Below, one piece after another: positions 42,562 through 52,640 of a stretch of 64,000 nucleotides of DNA. The stretch is taken from positions 1 through 64,000 of the forward strand of contig CAKOWU010000002.1 in assembly GCA_934129885.1 (NCBI GenBank), read 5' to 3'. Positions within the stretch are counted from its first letter, which is position 1. Every line of letters starts with the position of its first letter. Under the pieces are notes generated by a model. It did not search any database and was not told the origin of the DNA. It saw only the letters and a program-made list of their open reading frames with translations. The DNA comes from an uncultured Bacilli bacterium. Lineage in GTDB: Bacteria > Bacillota_I > Bacilli_A > RF39 > UBA660. The position numbers and the translations under genes were made by a program.

Positions 42562-43344
42562 ATGGAACTAAAAATAAACGACTTAGTAACAAGAAAATCA
42601 TATGGTAATGATGTACTGTTTAAAATAACCGATATAAATGGCACTATTGCATCTTTAAAAGGTGTTAACATAAGACTAATCGCTGACGCCGATATAAACG
42701 ATCTGTCAAGAAGTAATGGAGATGACATAGAAGGTGAAAAGAGTTTTTTAGATAGAATTAATGTCTATGCTGATTTGGACCGTAAAGATTACTTCTATCT
42801 ACCAGGTAAAATACTTCATATTGATAGTGACGAAGACTATTTAAATAGATGTTTAGAATACTATAAAAAAATGGGTATATGGGCTATGGGGATTAAAGAG
42901 GAGGAAGATGAAGTTCCTCTAAATATTATTAAACTATTAGAAGAATATAAACCCAATATAGTAGTCATAACAGGTCATGATACCTACTATAAAAGCAAGG
43001 GCAATAGAAATGATATAAATGCCTATAAAAATAGTAAATACTTCAAAAAAGCTATCGAAAATGCTAGAAAATATGAAGATAGTCACGAAAAACTAATCAT
43101 TATTGCAGGAGCCTGTTCTTCCTATTATGAAGAATTAATAAGGGCTGGTGCAAATTTCGCCTCTAGTCCAAAAAGAATAAACATTCATGCTTTAGATCCT
43201 GCTATAATAGCTACCAATATGAGCCTATCAGACATAAATAAAGATATCGATTTAAAAAGTATTTTAGAAAAAACAAAATATGGTAAAGACGGAATAGGTG
43301 GCTTAATAACGAAAGGAACAATGTATGTTGGATATCCTAGATAA
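42562..43344 (+). CDS. yabG: Sporulation-specific protease YabG
   Basis: A 260-residue protease of peptidase family U57. Signatures are all present: PGKILHIDSDEDYLNRCLEY, NIVVITGHDTYYK, YKNSKYFKKAIENAR, IIAGACSSYYEELIRAGANF and ALDPAIIAT. YabG processes spore coat proteins such as SpoIVA and GerQ-associated layers after assembly. AGGTGATGAA precedes the ATG. The gene overlaps veg downstream, an order also found in Bacillus. Confidence 0.93.
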   Translation: MELKINDLVTRKSYGNDVLFKITDINGTIASLKGVNIRLIADADINDLSRSNGDDIEGEKSFLDRINVYADLDRKDYFYLPGKILHIDSDEDYLNRCLEYYKKMGIWAMGIKEEEDEVPLNIIKLLEEYKPNIVVITGHDTYYKSKGNRNDINAYKNSKYFKKAIENARKYEDSHEKLIIIAGACSSYYEELIRAGANFASSPKRINIHALDPAIIATNMSLSDINKDIDLKSILEKTKYGKDGIGGLITKGTMYVGYPR

Positions 43345-43573
43345 AACATCTTGTAACTTAAAACAAATTAAATTATTGCTAGAGCACTATAGGAATAAAC
43401 CACTTACCATTACCTATAATCTAGGGCGCAATAAAAGTGAAACCTTTATCGCCACTATTGAAAATATATACAATTATCTTTTTACCGTCAAAACCGAAAA
43501 TAACATCACAAAGTCATTTACCTATTCAGATATCATAACTAAAACTATAAAAATATATTACAAAAAGAGCTAA
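43325..43573 (+). CDS. veg: Veg-like protein
   Basis: An 82-residue protein of the Veg family: a helical start (LKQIKLLLEHYRNKPLTIT) and an SH3-like barrel (GRNKSETFIATIENIYNYLF, SFTYSDIITKTIKIYY). Veg affects biofilm gene expression and spore outgrowth in Bacillus. It overlaps the end of yabG by 20 bp, with AAAGGAAC 8 bp upstream of the ATG, so translation is coupled. The N-terminus is more diverged than usual. Confidence 0.85.
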   Translation: MLDILDKTSCNLKQIKLLLEHYRNKPLTITYNLGRNKSETFIATIENIYNYLFTVKTENNITKSFTYSDIITKTIKIYYKKS

Positions 43574-43605
43574 AGTAATCATGAAATACTTTAGTTCTTT
43601 TTTAT
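43570..43605. terminator. Bidirectional terminator between veg and the giant adhesin gene
   Basis: CTAAAGTA / TACTTTAG, an 8-bp perfect stem with a 9-nt loop. A T tract follows on the plus strand, and on the minus strand CTCTTTTTG follows, so it can serve both converging genes. Confidence 0.8.
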
Positions 43606-43623
43606 ATAAATATAATTAATATA

Positions 43624-46600
43624 TTATCCAGTTCTACTTGGTGTAAAATTAAGTGACGCAGTTGAGCTATGGTAATTACCACTATAATCTGTATAATTAG
43701 CACTACAATTATCTGACTTAGTAGAGCCATAACTTACCCATGTGTTTGCATAATCACACCAGCCACTATCACCATAAGTACCCGTATCATATATACTAAA
43801 TTGACCTTTCCAATTATTATCAAGTATTGTTCCGTAAAAATTTGATGATGTCACTTCAACATAACATCTCCACTGAAGATGAACCTGTGACTCATTCTTG
43901 TCAACTTCTCTATATTGGTATACAGTTCTAAAATATGAAGGTCCAGGACCAACTTCGTCTCCATATAATGTACCCGATTTATATGCACTAAGTATTTTAA
44001 CCCAACCAGCATTTGTCCAAGCGGAATAGTTTCCAGCCTTATCTGCAACTCTTACCCAAACTCGTTGTTCTCTACTCGCAGACCATGTACCAGAATAACT
44101 ACTTCCGTTATTTGTATCCCAGTCATTGCCTTTTTGGGTACTACCATTATATGAATAATATAAAGTAGATTTGTTTATTCCAGAATTAGCATCACTTACC
44201 TTTCCGCTTATGACTACCCCAGTACCATATTTAACCCAATTGCTATTACTGTTATTATTCGCAGTTATAGTTGGTGGAGTATTATCAATATAAAATGCCC
44301 TAGATCTTACAATAGCTGTATTGCCGGCTTTATCTTTTGCTAAAATCCATAAATACCAATTATTTCCAGTAACAGAACTCTTAGTAATTTTATTACCATT
44401 TGTAAACGAAGTTTTAAAACTACTCTTAGATGGTTTAGTAGTACTTTGATTCCATAAGTATTTTAAACTACTTGTATCGAGTGCTGTCTCGTCAGTAACG
44501 TTAACTGTTGTACTTTGACTTTTCTTCCATGTTGTACTACCATTTGTATCAAATTTTATTAAAGGTGCCGTTGAATCCCCTTCAACAGTATAACTACTAT
44601 TTATATAATTATTGGCGTTAGCCAAAGATGATATTTCAGCAACCACATTACCACTGGCATTAAAAATAACTTTTGCGGACGTTCCAGTTACATCCACTTT
44701 TGAATTATTATCTTTAATATAAGAACATCTAAATAAACTGCCACAACCATCAGGATATGTAATTACTACCTCACCTTTTTTATCTTCACTAAAGGTTGGT
44801 TTTTTTACATTTCTCACACCTCGTGTAACTGTTTCTTCCTTATAATTTGTAATATCCCTTGGTACAAACTTCACTGTAATGGATGCAACACCAGTAGACT
44901 CGCCGCCTCTAACAATAATCGAATGAGCCTCAGCATTACTATCAGTTTCATTAAGCATGGTTGGAGAAATAGACGCAACAGATGTATTGTTAGAACTTAA
45001 AATATATTTACCAGGTGGTACCGCTTTCACTCCAAGTGTGTAAGCGGTATTCGAAGATACAATATCTAAAGCTGTATCAGAAGAAGAATAAACCGCTATA
45101 CCGTTTTTTTGTTCTGCATGAATAGCATTTCCGGTTAACTGATAAACTTCCAAATATGATGAGGCCTTATCTATTGAACAGGTAAAGGTCTTATTTTCGG
45201 TAGTATTATCACTCCATTTAAAACCAGTTACAAGTTTTGCCGTTACTGTATAGTTTCCTGCATTCTTACCATTATAATTTTTCAAATTATATCCTATACC
45301 AGATGTAGCACTTGTCAGTTGTTGTGATTCTCCGTTATAAGTTAAATTTCTTTTGCACAAATTGCTTGATGGAATAGTTGCCACACTTCCGCAGGATTTC
45401 TCGCCTATAATTTCTAATTCATATGGTGATGATTTACTGCCATTTCCCTTAATTGCATATATATCATTTTTCAAATAAACACTAGGTCTAACATTTATAC
45501 TATAACTATAATGCTTTCTTCCGATATAACCTCTTCCACTACTTAGAAAATATATATATGAAGCATCAGTAAGAGGCGATTGCATCCATTCATCCTGACC
45601 GTTAAAAAGCCAGTCACTCATATAGCATAAAGAGTTATCGTAATTATCCAAAATAGTGTCATTACACTCACTGCGGGATGCTGCATAACCATAATCTGAT
45701 GGATACATCAGTCCCACATAGGCATCACTAGATGGACTATTATTTTTATTAATTGAAGAACTATTGCGTTCTAAGTCATAAAATTTTCCTCTAGTTAATG
45801 ATGTATTAGACGCGCCACCTAAATACCAAGTTGATTTATCAATCATATCTCTGGCATCATCAGATAATCCATTATAATAATCCCCGTTCAAATAAGCATT
45901 CAAACTAGATTTAACCCAATTATTTGAATTGCCACTCCAGGCCATAGTACCAATTGATGTAGCCTTAATAAGCTTAACTTTCCCGTCAACAAAACCAATT
46001 ACTCGCCATATTTCTCCATTAAAAGTTACATAATTATTGACATCACTACCAGTATACCTATAATCATCGTTATTAGTATTTGTAGTGTTCTGTTTTATAA
46101 CAGTGTCAAAAGCTGTTTTTTTATAATAATTATATCCAAAACTTAAACTATTTACGCCATCAGACACAATAGCTGTCAATGTACCAGAGCCTTCCAAATT
46201 TACGGACGCATTCATGCCAGATACATTGCCTTTCAAGCCAGTTGCTTGATAACTACATATAAACTTGGAACCACAGCCCTCTGGATAAGTTATCTTAACT
46301 TCTAAACGCTCGCCACTATTACAAGTTTCTTCAAATATGGGGTTATTGATATCCTTGGTCGTAACACTCAAATCCTTAGTATTTTTAAGTCCGACTTCGC
46401 TAGTAACCCTAACCCTAAAGTTATAGTCAGTAGCATTTTTTAATCTATCAAAAGTATATTCATTATTACTTCCATTATCTATCCAAGTGACTCCACCATC
46501 CATACTAAACTCATATTTAGAGATACCAGACGCTGCGTATGCAGATACGTTCATGGTAATACTTCTTGTTGTAACGTTAGTAGCCACAAAAGAAGTAATA

Positions 46601-48030
46601 GACGGAATTGTCTGGTCAGATGCAATAGCGTAAAACTTCTGATTATTGGAGCTTACTTTAAGTTCACTAGTGTTTACCTCATTACCACCATTAAAATTAG
46701 AACTCCATCCCAAAAATGTAAACCCGTTTGTAGGCGTTACAGAGGGTACACTAACTTTACACGTCGTATTATTGTAAGTAATATCACAACTAGTTTCACT
46801 CGTTCCTACACTACTAACATTTTTGCCAGGTGCAAATAAAACATTAAATCTGTAAACCGAATATAACAAAGACATATTACTCAAAGCAACCTTATTAATA
46901 TCAGTTATAACATTAGATACATTGGCATTCGCCGATATACCCACGAATGCGGAACCTCCAGGGCCTTTAGAATCATTAAACATAGCATTAGAAGTTAAAG
47001 ACTCTGAATCACTAACTACTGTAGTCATTTGATTATTGTTGTCGATAAACTCATTTCTATATAAATTTCCTTTAACGTAAGTGTTATCCTTATAGTAATA
47101 ATAAGTTAATTTTTTACTATACAGGGCATAATAATCAGTATTTATTTTAAGATTATTTTTATCTACCATTGTCATACTTCCAGGTTCTATCGCAAAGCCT
47201 ACAAATGAAGAGCCATACTTGGTTGTACTAGAAGATACTTTCGCAGGTATACTAAAACTACAACTATCATCATTATCACTATATATGTAGCACTTACTAG
47301 TCGTAACAGAGATGCTGTTAGAAGAACTGTCATAGTAATGAAATCTCACGCTTGCGTCCTTCTTATATAAAGCATATAAAGTGATAGTCTTCCCGCTACC
47401 TTTAACATCAGATGATTTCAAAGTTCTAAGTCTTTCTTTAGCATCCTTATTTGTATTCCAGCCATCAAAAGAAAAACCAGTCTTACTAGGTGTACTCGGA
47501 GCCTCTCTCAAAGCGTCAGATAATTTAAGTCTTTTCGTTACCTTTTGAACGCCACTTGAACAAACGCCGCCATTTGCACCGCAATCATAAACCACATTCA
47601 AAGTAGTATCGTCATCAACATCGCCCTCGTCATAACACATAGGAACATTACCCGTCATAGATTCCGTATACTCATATTTAAATTTTCCATTACTATTACT
47701 AATAATAACATAACCATTTATATTATTTTTACCCTTTCTAGGATCTTTTATATCATCCAAAGAAAGTAAGCCGACTTTTTTTAAAATATCTACTGCGACA
47801 TAACAAGAATTGGTCTTCCCACTTGTATCAGTACTAGGTAAAGATACAGATCTTTTGCTATTTGTCATATAACTTTTAGTAACTGTTTCAATTCTATTAA
47901 TTTGCTCATCATAAGTTTTTTCTCTAGAATTTTTAATAACAGAATTTATAGAAGGTACTGCCACAAGCGCTAGTAAAGCAAGTACCACAATTACCATAAT
48001 AAGTTCAATTAACGTAAAACCCTTCTTCAT
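43624..48030 (-). CDS. Giant prepilin-like multidomain surface protein
   Basis: A 1,468-residue protein. The N-terminus is a class of type IV prepilin signal: MKKGFTLIELIMVIVVLALL, with Gly-Phe cleavage site and Glu5. The 40-residue helix is followed by a pseudopilin-like region. Then come three Listeria-Bacteroides (InlB B) repeats with GFSFDGW, FVGFAIEP and FTFLGWSS cores, a fibronectin III domain (about 478-560), a DUF6273-like module (about 630-850) shared with the TasA-like proteins, an MBG-type domain (LTYNGESQQLTSATSGIGYN), and several Ig-like domains to the end. I chose ATG 48030 (GGTGAT upstream). The peptidase and assembly ATPase are not in the window. Probable role: adhesion. Confidence 0.85.
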   Translation of the reverse strand: MKKGFTLIELIMVIVVLALLALVAVPSINSVIKNSREKTYDEQINRIETVTKSYMTNSKRSVSLPSTDTSGKTNSCYVAVDILKKVGLLSLDDIKDPRKGKNNINGYVIISNSNGKFKYEYTESMTGNVPMCYDEGDVDDDTTLNVVYDCGANGGVCSSGVQKVTKRLKLSDALREAPSTPSKTGFSFDGWNTNKDAKERLRTLKSSDVKGSGKTITLYALYKKDASVRFHYYDSSSNSISVTTSKCYIYSDNDDSCSFSIPAKVSSSTTKYGSSFVGFAIEPGSMTMVDKNNLKINTDYYALYSKKLTYYYYKDNTYVKGNLYRNEFIDNNNQMTTVVSDSESLTSNAMFNDSKGPGGSAFVGISANANVSNVITDINKVALSNMSLLYSVYRFNVLFAPGKNVSSVGTSETSCDITYNNTTCKVSVPSVTPTNGFTFLGWSSNFNGGNEVNTSELKVSSNNQKFYAIASDQTIPSITSFVATNVTTRSITMNVSAYAASGISKYEFSMDGGVTWIDNGSNNEYTFDRLKNATDYNFRVRVTSEVGLKNTKDLSVTTKDINNPIFEETCNSGERLEVKITYPEGCGSKFICSYQATGLKGNVSGMNASVNLEGSGTLTAIVSDGVNSLSFGYNYYKKTAFDTVIKQNTTNTNNDDYRYTGSDVNNYVTFNGEIWRVIGFVDGKVKLIKATSIGTMAWSGNSNNWVKSSLNAYLNGDYYNGLSDDARDMIDKSTWYLGGASNTSLTRGKFYDLERNSSSINKNNSPSSDAYVGLMYPSDYGYAASRSECNDTILDNYDNSLCYMSDWLFNGQDEWMQSPLTDASYIYFLSSGRGYIGRKHYSYSINVRPSVYLKNDIYAIKGNGSKSSPYELEIIGEKSCGSVATIPSSNLCKRNLTYNGESQQLTSATSGIGYNLKNYNGKNAGNYTVTAKLVTGFKWSDNTTENKTFTCSIDKASSYLEVYQLTGNAIHAEQKNGIAVYSSSDTALDIVSSNTAYTLGVKAVPPGKYILSSNNTSVASISPTMLNETDSNAEAHSIIVRGGESTGVASITVKFVPRDITNYKEETVTRGVRNVKKPTFSEDKKGEVVITYPDGCGSLFRCSYIKDNNSKVDVTGTSAKVIFNASGNVVAEISSLANANNYINSSYTVEGDSTAPLIKFDTNGSTTWKKSQSTTVNVTDETALDTSSLKYLWNQSTTKPSKSSFKTSFTNGNKITKSSVTGNNWYLWILAKDKAGNTAIVRSRAFYIDNTPPTITANNNSNSNWVKYGTGVVISGKVSDANSGINKSTLYYSYNGSTQKGNDWDTNNGSSYSGTWSASREQRVWVRVADKAGNYSAWTNAGWVKILSAYKSGTLYGDEVGPGPSYFRTVYQYREVDKNESQVHLQWRCYVEVTSSNFYGTILDNNWKGQFSIYDTGTYGDSGWCDYANTWVSYGSTKSDNCSANYTDYSGNYHSSTASLNFTPSRTG

Positions 48031-48080
48031 AGTATCACCTACTCTTTTACTCAATTATATCATTTAAGGCATAATTTTAA

Positions 48081-48107
48081 AAGAAAAAAATAAGTGAATT
48101 ACTTATC
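48081..48107 (-). terminator. Possible terminator at the end of the 32-residue gene
   Basis: Minus strand ATAAGT-AATTC-ACTTAT followed by seven T; it overlaps the stop codon. Confidence 0.5.
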
Positions 48108-48197
48108 ATAATTTCTAAAAAAAACATAGTTTCTCTCTAAATGCTTAATACTCCACTCTAAATCATCAAAAAATTCAAATGCAACCTCTTTATTCAT
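48099..48197 (-). CDS. Possible 32-residue microprotein
   Basis: A 33-codon frame starting MNKEVAFEFFDDLEWSIKHL, acidic at first and basic or aromatic later (ERNYVFFRNYDK). GGTGATAAAAT precedes the ATG, the same site type used by many genes here, and a small terminator overlaps the stop. No family recognised. Apart from this the spacer 48031-48312 is empty. Confidence 0.5.
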   Translation of the reverse strand: MNKEVAFEFFDDLEWSIKHLERNYVFFRNYDK

Positions 48198-48312
48198 ATT
48201 TTATCACCATAATTACTTTAACACAAAAAACAAATGTAAAGTCATATTCGACAAAAGTAGACCATATAAATTTAATAATTTAAAAATAAGCAAAAAAATC
48301 CTAAATCAAATT

Positions 48313-48621
48313 TTAGAATTTTCTTTTTATAAATTTAATAATTACAAATACTTCAAATATTATATAGACTATTATATAAATGGCCATAAGTATTTCACTA
48401 AAGGTTCCTGTTATAAAAGGACTCCATATTGACGGTATATTTTCTGGAATATAATTCAAAAAGCCAAAGGCATCTGCCCTTAAAATGTTTAACTTTAAAT
48501 AGGTAATTATTCTAAGAAAAATATCTATTATAACTACAAAATAAACAAAAGCATGAACATCTTTATAGAAAAATACTATAAATATTAAGGCTATTATAAA
48601 TATTAATAATGGTACGCTCAT
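48313..48621 (-). CDS. Unknown small membrane protein
   Basis: A 102-residue protein with three hydrophobic segments (about 3-17, 25-45, 68-95) and a Lys/Arg-rich end. No family recognised. Its ATG overlaps the TGA of the upstream gene (ATGA), so the two products are coupled. Confidence 0.75.
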   Translation of the reverse strand: MSVPLLIFIIALIFIVFFYKDVHAFVYFVVIIDIFLRIITYLKLNILRADAFGFLNYIPENIPSIWSPFITGTFSEILMAIYIIVYIIFEVFVIIKFIKRKF

Positions 48622-49304
48622 TTTATCACTCCTAACATTTCTTTATATTCTTTAGTAAAGTCTGATATATTGTTAATGTTATAAAAATATATGGTTACAG
48701 GATAATTTACATCAATTCCTTTATAGATATAATAATTACTCATATCTATAATTACCGAAGAAAGTAAATTATTTTTTTCTTTTGTTTTTATAATTACATT
48801 ATAGTTTTTAGTAGACTCTATATCTTCACTAATATCATTATCATAAAGACTAATAAACGTATCTAACGGTACTGTATATACATTATAACCGTCAACTACC
48901 CTTTTAGATACATTTTTAGTCGCTTTAGTTATAAATTCATAAGATATTTTTAAGGCTTTTAAATCAAAATCATTTATGCGATTTAATTCAGTGCCATTTA
49001 CTAAATAGATTGAATCATCAGTATAATATTTATTATTATTTAAATAAAATAACATATTACTTTTATAATATACACCATTTATATTAGTATTTTCAAAGTT
49101 ATATGTAAATTCATAACTATTTACAGAAGTTGTATAAGTATTTTCGTTATTTGTAGTGGGTTTACTAAAGGTAGTTACTCTAAAAAATACGATTACTATA
49201 ATTATGAATAAAAGCCAAAGAGTAAGTGATACTATATCATGAGTTTTAGGATTTTTATATAATTCTCTTATCTTTTTTAACCCCTCTTTTACTCTTTTAA
49301 ACAT
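48618..49304 (-). CDS. Unknown membrane-anchored protein
   Basis: A 228-residue protein with one N-terminal membrane helix (about 25-46) and a mostly beta, Asn/Tyr-rich outer domain (LFYLNNNKYYTDDSIYLVNG, FEFITKATKN-type strands, VIIDMSNYYIYKGIDVNYPV). No family recognised. The start overlaps the fmt stop (TAATG), and its end overlaps the 102-residue membrane gene, so fmt and these two form one transcription unit. Confidence 0.75.
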   Translation of the reverse strand: MFKRVKEGLKKIRELYKNPKTHDIVSLTLWLLFIIIVIVFFRVTTFSKPTTNNENTYTTSVNSYEFTYNFENTNINGVYYKSNMLFYLNNNKYYTDDSIYLVNGTELNRINDFDLKALKISYEFITKATKNVSKRVVDGYNVYTVPLDTFISLYDNDISEDIESTKNYNVIIKTKEKNNLLSSVIIDMSNYYIYKGIDVNYPVTIYFYNINNISDFTKEYKEMLGVIK

Positions 49305-50260
49305 TATTTTAATACCTTTCCTACTAAATCTTTATGGCCATTAATGAAACTTACACTGTCGGTTTTACTTTTACCTTCAAGGCCAACTTCAGTTACTACT
49401 ATCTCACCATTTAAAACTTTTACCCCAAAGCCATCTTTATATGTGGCGGTTATCTCTCCTGGTATGGCATTTTGATGAGTATTATCTATTCTATAGGCCT
49501 CATATATTTTTAATCTTTTGTCATCAAAGAAACAATAGGCACCTGGATATAAACTAAGGCCGCGTATTTGATTTATTATTTCTCTAGCGGTATTACCAAA
49601 CATTATTTTTTCATCTTCTTTTTTTATAACAAATCCATATGTTGCTTCTTCTTCATTTTGCGGGTATCTTTTATTAGTGCCATTTAAAATGCTAGGCAGT
49701 GTTTTAAGTAATAACTCTTTGCCTAAGATGCTTAATTTATCATGTAATAAACTAGTGGTATCTTCTGGCAAAATTTTAATAGCTTCCTGTGAAATGATAT
49801 CCCCGTTATCCATACCTTCTGCCATATACATAATTGTTATTCCAGTTTCTTCAAAGCCTTCCATAATAGCTCTATGGATAGGGGCTCCTCCTCTTAATTT
49901 AGGTAGTAATGATGCATGAACATTAATGCATCCTAGTCTTGGTATTGCCAGCATTTCTACTGGTAATATTTGTCCGTAAGCACATGTTATAATGATATCT
50001 GGTCTTATACTACTAATATCTCCTAGTATATCACTTATTTTAGTAGGCTGAAGGCATAAGATATTATGCTCATTTGCGACCTCTTTAATTGGTGTTTGCT
50101 TTAATATTTGCTTTCTTCCTACTGGTTTATCTGGCTGGGTAACAACCATTCTAACTTTATAATTTTCTATTAGTCCTTCTAATATTGGTACTGCAAAATC
50201 AGGTGTACCCATAAATACTATAACGGGTTCTTTTTCTATTTTTATATCATCTATATTCAT
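49304..50260 (-). CDS. fmt: Methionyl-tRNA formyltransferase
   Basis: A 318-residue enzyme that formylates Met-tRNA-fMet for translation initiation. The catalytic domain has IVFMGTPDFAVP, the tetrahydrofolate-site VHASLLPKLRGGAPIHRAI with Asn-His-Asp catalytic residues (CINVHASLLP, and MAEGMDNGDI), and the C-terminal OB-like domain (about 205-318). Length is usual. It does not sit next to def or priA directly; 180 bp separate it from priA. Confidence 0.96.
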   Translation of the reverse strand: MNIDDIKIEKEPVIVFMGTPDFAVPILEGLIENYKVRMVVTQPDKPVGRKQILKQTPIKEVANEHNILCLQPTKISDILGDISSIRPDIIITCAYGQILPVEMLAIPRLGCINVHASLLPKLRGGAPIHRAIMEGFEETGITIMYMAEGMDNGDIISQEAIKILPEDTTSLLHDKLSILGKELLLKTLPSILNGTNKRYPQNEEEATYGFVIKKEDEKIMFGNTAREIINQIRGLSLYPGAYCFFDDKRLKIYEAYRIDNTHQNAIPGEITATYKDGFGVKVLNGEIVVTEVGLEGKSKTDSVSFINGHKDLVGKVLK

Positions 50261-50442
50261 AAAATAACTCCTCGCATAATATATTTTGTAAGTATTTTTT
50301 ACTTACAATTTATTATTCTTTCTAGTTAGTTTTTAACTAACAAAATTTATTTATTGGTTGAGATACTCTAGTGTTAAAATATTATTGAAATATTTTTGAC
50401 TGAGAACTTTTATATTTTACTTCTTTATTTTATCACAATTAA

Positions 50443-52593
50443 TTATATTTTATAAGGGTTTAAATCAATATTTACATCTATCTTGTTATTTATATATTTA
50501 TTGTTAATAAATTTTAAAGGTTCATATACGTCTTTAGTATTTTTAAATTTAATGATAATACCCATATAATATACATTATTTATTTTAGGAATGGAGGCAG
50601 ATGAAGGCCCTAAAATAATATTGTTTGGTAAAGTATTCTTTAAATAAGCCGCAATCTTGTCTGCTTCATTTAAGAGACTGTTATAATCTTTACCACTTAC
50701 TTTAATGTAACATAAATTATAATATGGTGGGTATTTTAAGGTTTTTCTTATTTTTATCTCTTCTTTATAAAAATTATTATAGTCATGGTTTTTGGCGGAT
50801 ATTATACTGTAGTGATCTAGATTAAAGCCTTGAATAATAACATCTCCTTTTAAATCACTACGTCCCGCACGTCCCGCAACTTGACTTAAAAGGGCATATG
50901 TTCTTTCGGCACTTTTATAGTCAGGAATATTCAAAGAGGCATCACCATTTATAACGCACACTAAAGTTACTTTAGGAAAGTCTAGCCCTTTCGCAATCAT
51001 CTGGGTACCTACTAAAATATTATATTTTTCACTGCCAAAAGCCGTAAGTATCTTTTCATATGCACTTTTTTTTCTAGTCGTATCTTGATCCATTCTAACG
51101 ACTTTAGAACTTTTAAATTCATTTTGTATTAATTCTTCTAATCTCTCTGTACCAAGCCCTAAAGCATTTATATTTTTACTACCACAAGAGGGACAAACTC
51201 TTAATTTAGGAACTGTATAATTACAGTAATGACATTTCATACTGTTTATATTTTTATGATATGTAAGAGGAATATCACAACTAGGACATTTATGAGTAAA
51301 CCCGCATGATTTACAGGTTATTACGGTAGAGAAGCCTCTTCTATTAAGTAGGACAATTACTTGCTCTCCTTTAGTTAATCTATCGTTTATTTTTTGTTTT
51401 AAAACTTCTGAAAATACTCTATTGCCTTTTTTATATTCTTCCTGCATATTTACAAGATGAACGGTAGGAAGATTTTTGTTAACCCTATGTTTCATTTCGA
51501 GCAATTTATATATACCAGCCTTGGCTCTTGTGTAACTATCAATACTTGGCGTAGCACTTCCAAGTATTAATGGGCAGTTATGCGTTTTGGCTCTTTTAAT
51601 AGCGACATCTACGGTGTTATATCTAGGGGTATTTTCTTGTTTGTAGGTAGATGAATGTTCTTCATCTATAATAATTATTCCAAGGTTATTAAAGGGTGCG
51701 AATACTGCGCTTCTAGCACCTATTACGATAGAAACTTCCTTTCTTTCTATTTTGCGCCACTCATCATACTTTTCACCATCAGATAAGGCACTATGTAATA
51801 TAGCTACGATACTACCAAAATGACTTTTAAATATTTTAGTTACTTGCGGGGTAAGGCTTATTTCTGGTACTAAAAGGATAGCCTCTTTATTTTGGGCTAG
51901 TACCTCTTCTATTAATTTAATATAGACATATGTCTTTCCAGAACCTGTTACGCCATGTAATAAATAAGGCTGAAAGGTATTTATATCTACAGCTGATATA
52001 ACTTTTTGTTGCTCTTCGGTTAAAGGATGAGATAGTTTTTTTTCTTTTATGTCATGGTGGAGACGGTACTCTTCTTTTTGTATTTCTACTATAGCACCTT
52101 TAGATATAAGAGTTTTAACGGCTGAAACTGATATTGCTGTAGCGTCTTTTTTTAAGGCTTCTTTTTGGTTCTTTATAAATTCATAGACTTCTTTTTGTTT
52201 TGGTGTAGTTAAAGAAGTTTCCTTACCTACCTTTAAATATGTTACATATTTTTTATTTATCTGCGTATTATGTTTTGCCTTTAAGGCTTTGGGAAGCATT
52301 GTCTGATAAGCACTGATTAAGGGAGAAAGCGTTTTTTTACTAATGTATTTTCCAAGTGATAACATCTCATCGTTTATAACAGGGTAATCATCTATACATT
52401 TAATTATTTCCTTCACTTCATAATCTAAGTTTTTGCATTTATATACATTCAAAACGAAACCCTCTAATGTTCTATTACCAAAAGGCACTAAAGCACGCAC
52501 TCCTTTTTTAATATTCATATTATCAGGTACTTTATATGTAAAAGTTCTATCTAGAGCTTTGGCTTTTATTTCAATTAAAACGTCTGCGTACAT
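50443..52593 (-). CDS. priA: Primosomal helicase PriA
   Basis: A 716-residue superfamily 2 helicase that reloads the replicative helicase at stalled forks. Order: 3' DNA-binding domain (1-100), winged helix, helicase core with Walker A GVTGSGKT, DEEH box (IIDEEHSSTYKQ), and the two zinc-binding Cys clusters (CKSCGFTHKCPSC, CHYCN...CPSCGS) inserted in the second lobe, then GTQMIAKGLDFP and QVAGRAGR. All eight Cys are present. Length is usual. PriA and fmt are neighbours in many Bacillota. Confidence 0.96.
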   Translation of the reverse strand: MYADVLIEIKAKALDRTFTYKVPDNMNIKKGVRALVPFGNRTLEGFVLNVYKCKNLDYEVKEIIKCIDDYPVINDEMLSLGKYISKKTLSPLISAYQTMLPKALKAKHNTQINKKYVTYLKVGKETSLTTPKQKEVYEFIKNQKEALKKDATAISVSAVKTLISKGAIVEIQKEEYRLHHDIKEKKLSHPLTEEQQKVISAVDINTFQPYLLHGVTGSGKTYVYIKLIEEVLAQNKEAILLVPEISLTPQVTKIFKSHFGSIVAILHSALSDGEKYDEWRKIERKEVSIVIGARSAVFAPFNNLGIIIIDEEHSSTYKQENTPRYNTVDVAIKRAKTHNCPLILGSATPSIDSYTRAKAGIYKLLEMKHRVNKNLPTVHLVNMQEEYKKGNRVFSEVLKQKINDRLTKGEQVIVLLNRRGFSTVITCKSCGFTHKCPSCDIPLTYHKNINSMKCHYCNYTVPKLRVCPSCGSKNINALGLGTERLEELIQNEFKSSKVVRMDQDTTRKKSAYEKILTAFGSEKYNILVGTQMIAKGLDFPKVTLVCVINGDASLNIPDYKSAERTYALLSQVAGRAGRSDLKGDVIIQGFNLDHYSIISAKNHDYNNFYKEEIKIRKTLKYPPYYNLCYIKVSGKDYNSLLNEADKIAAYLKNTLPNNIILGPSSASIPKINNVYYMGIIIKFKNTKDVYEPLKFINNKYINNKIDVNIDLNPYKI

Positions 52594-52640
52594 ATTTTCT
52601 CCTTTCTTATCTTCATTATATATTAAAAGATATAGAAAAT

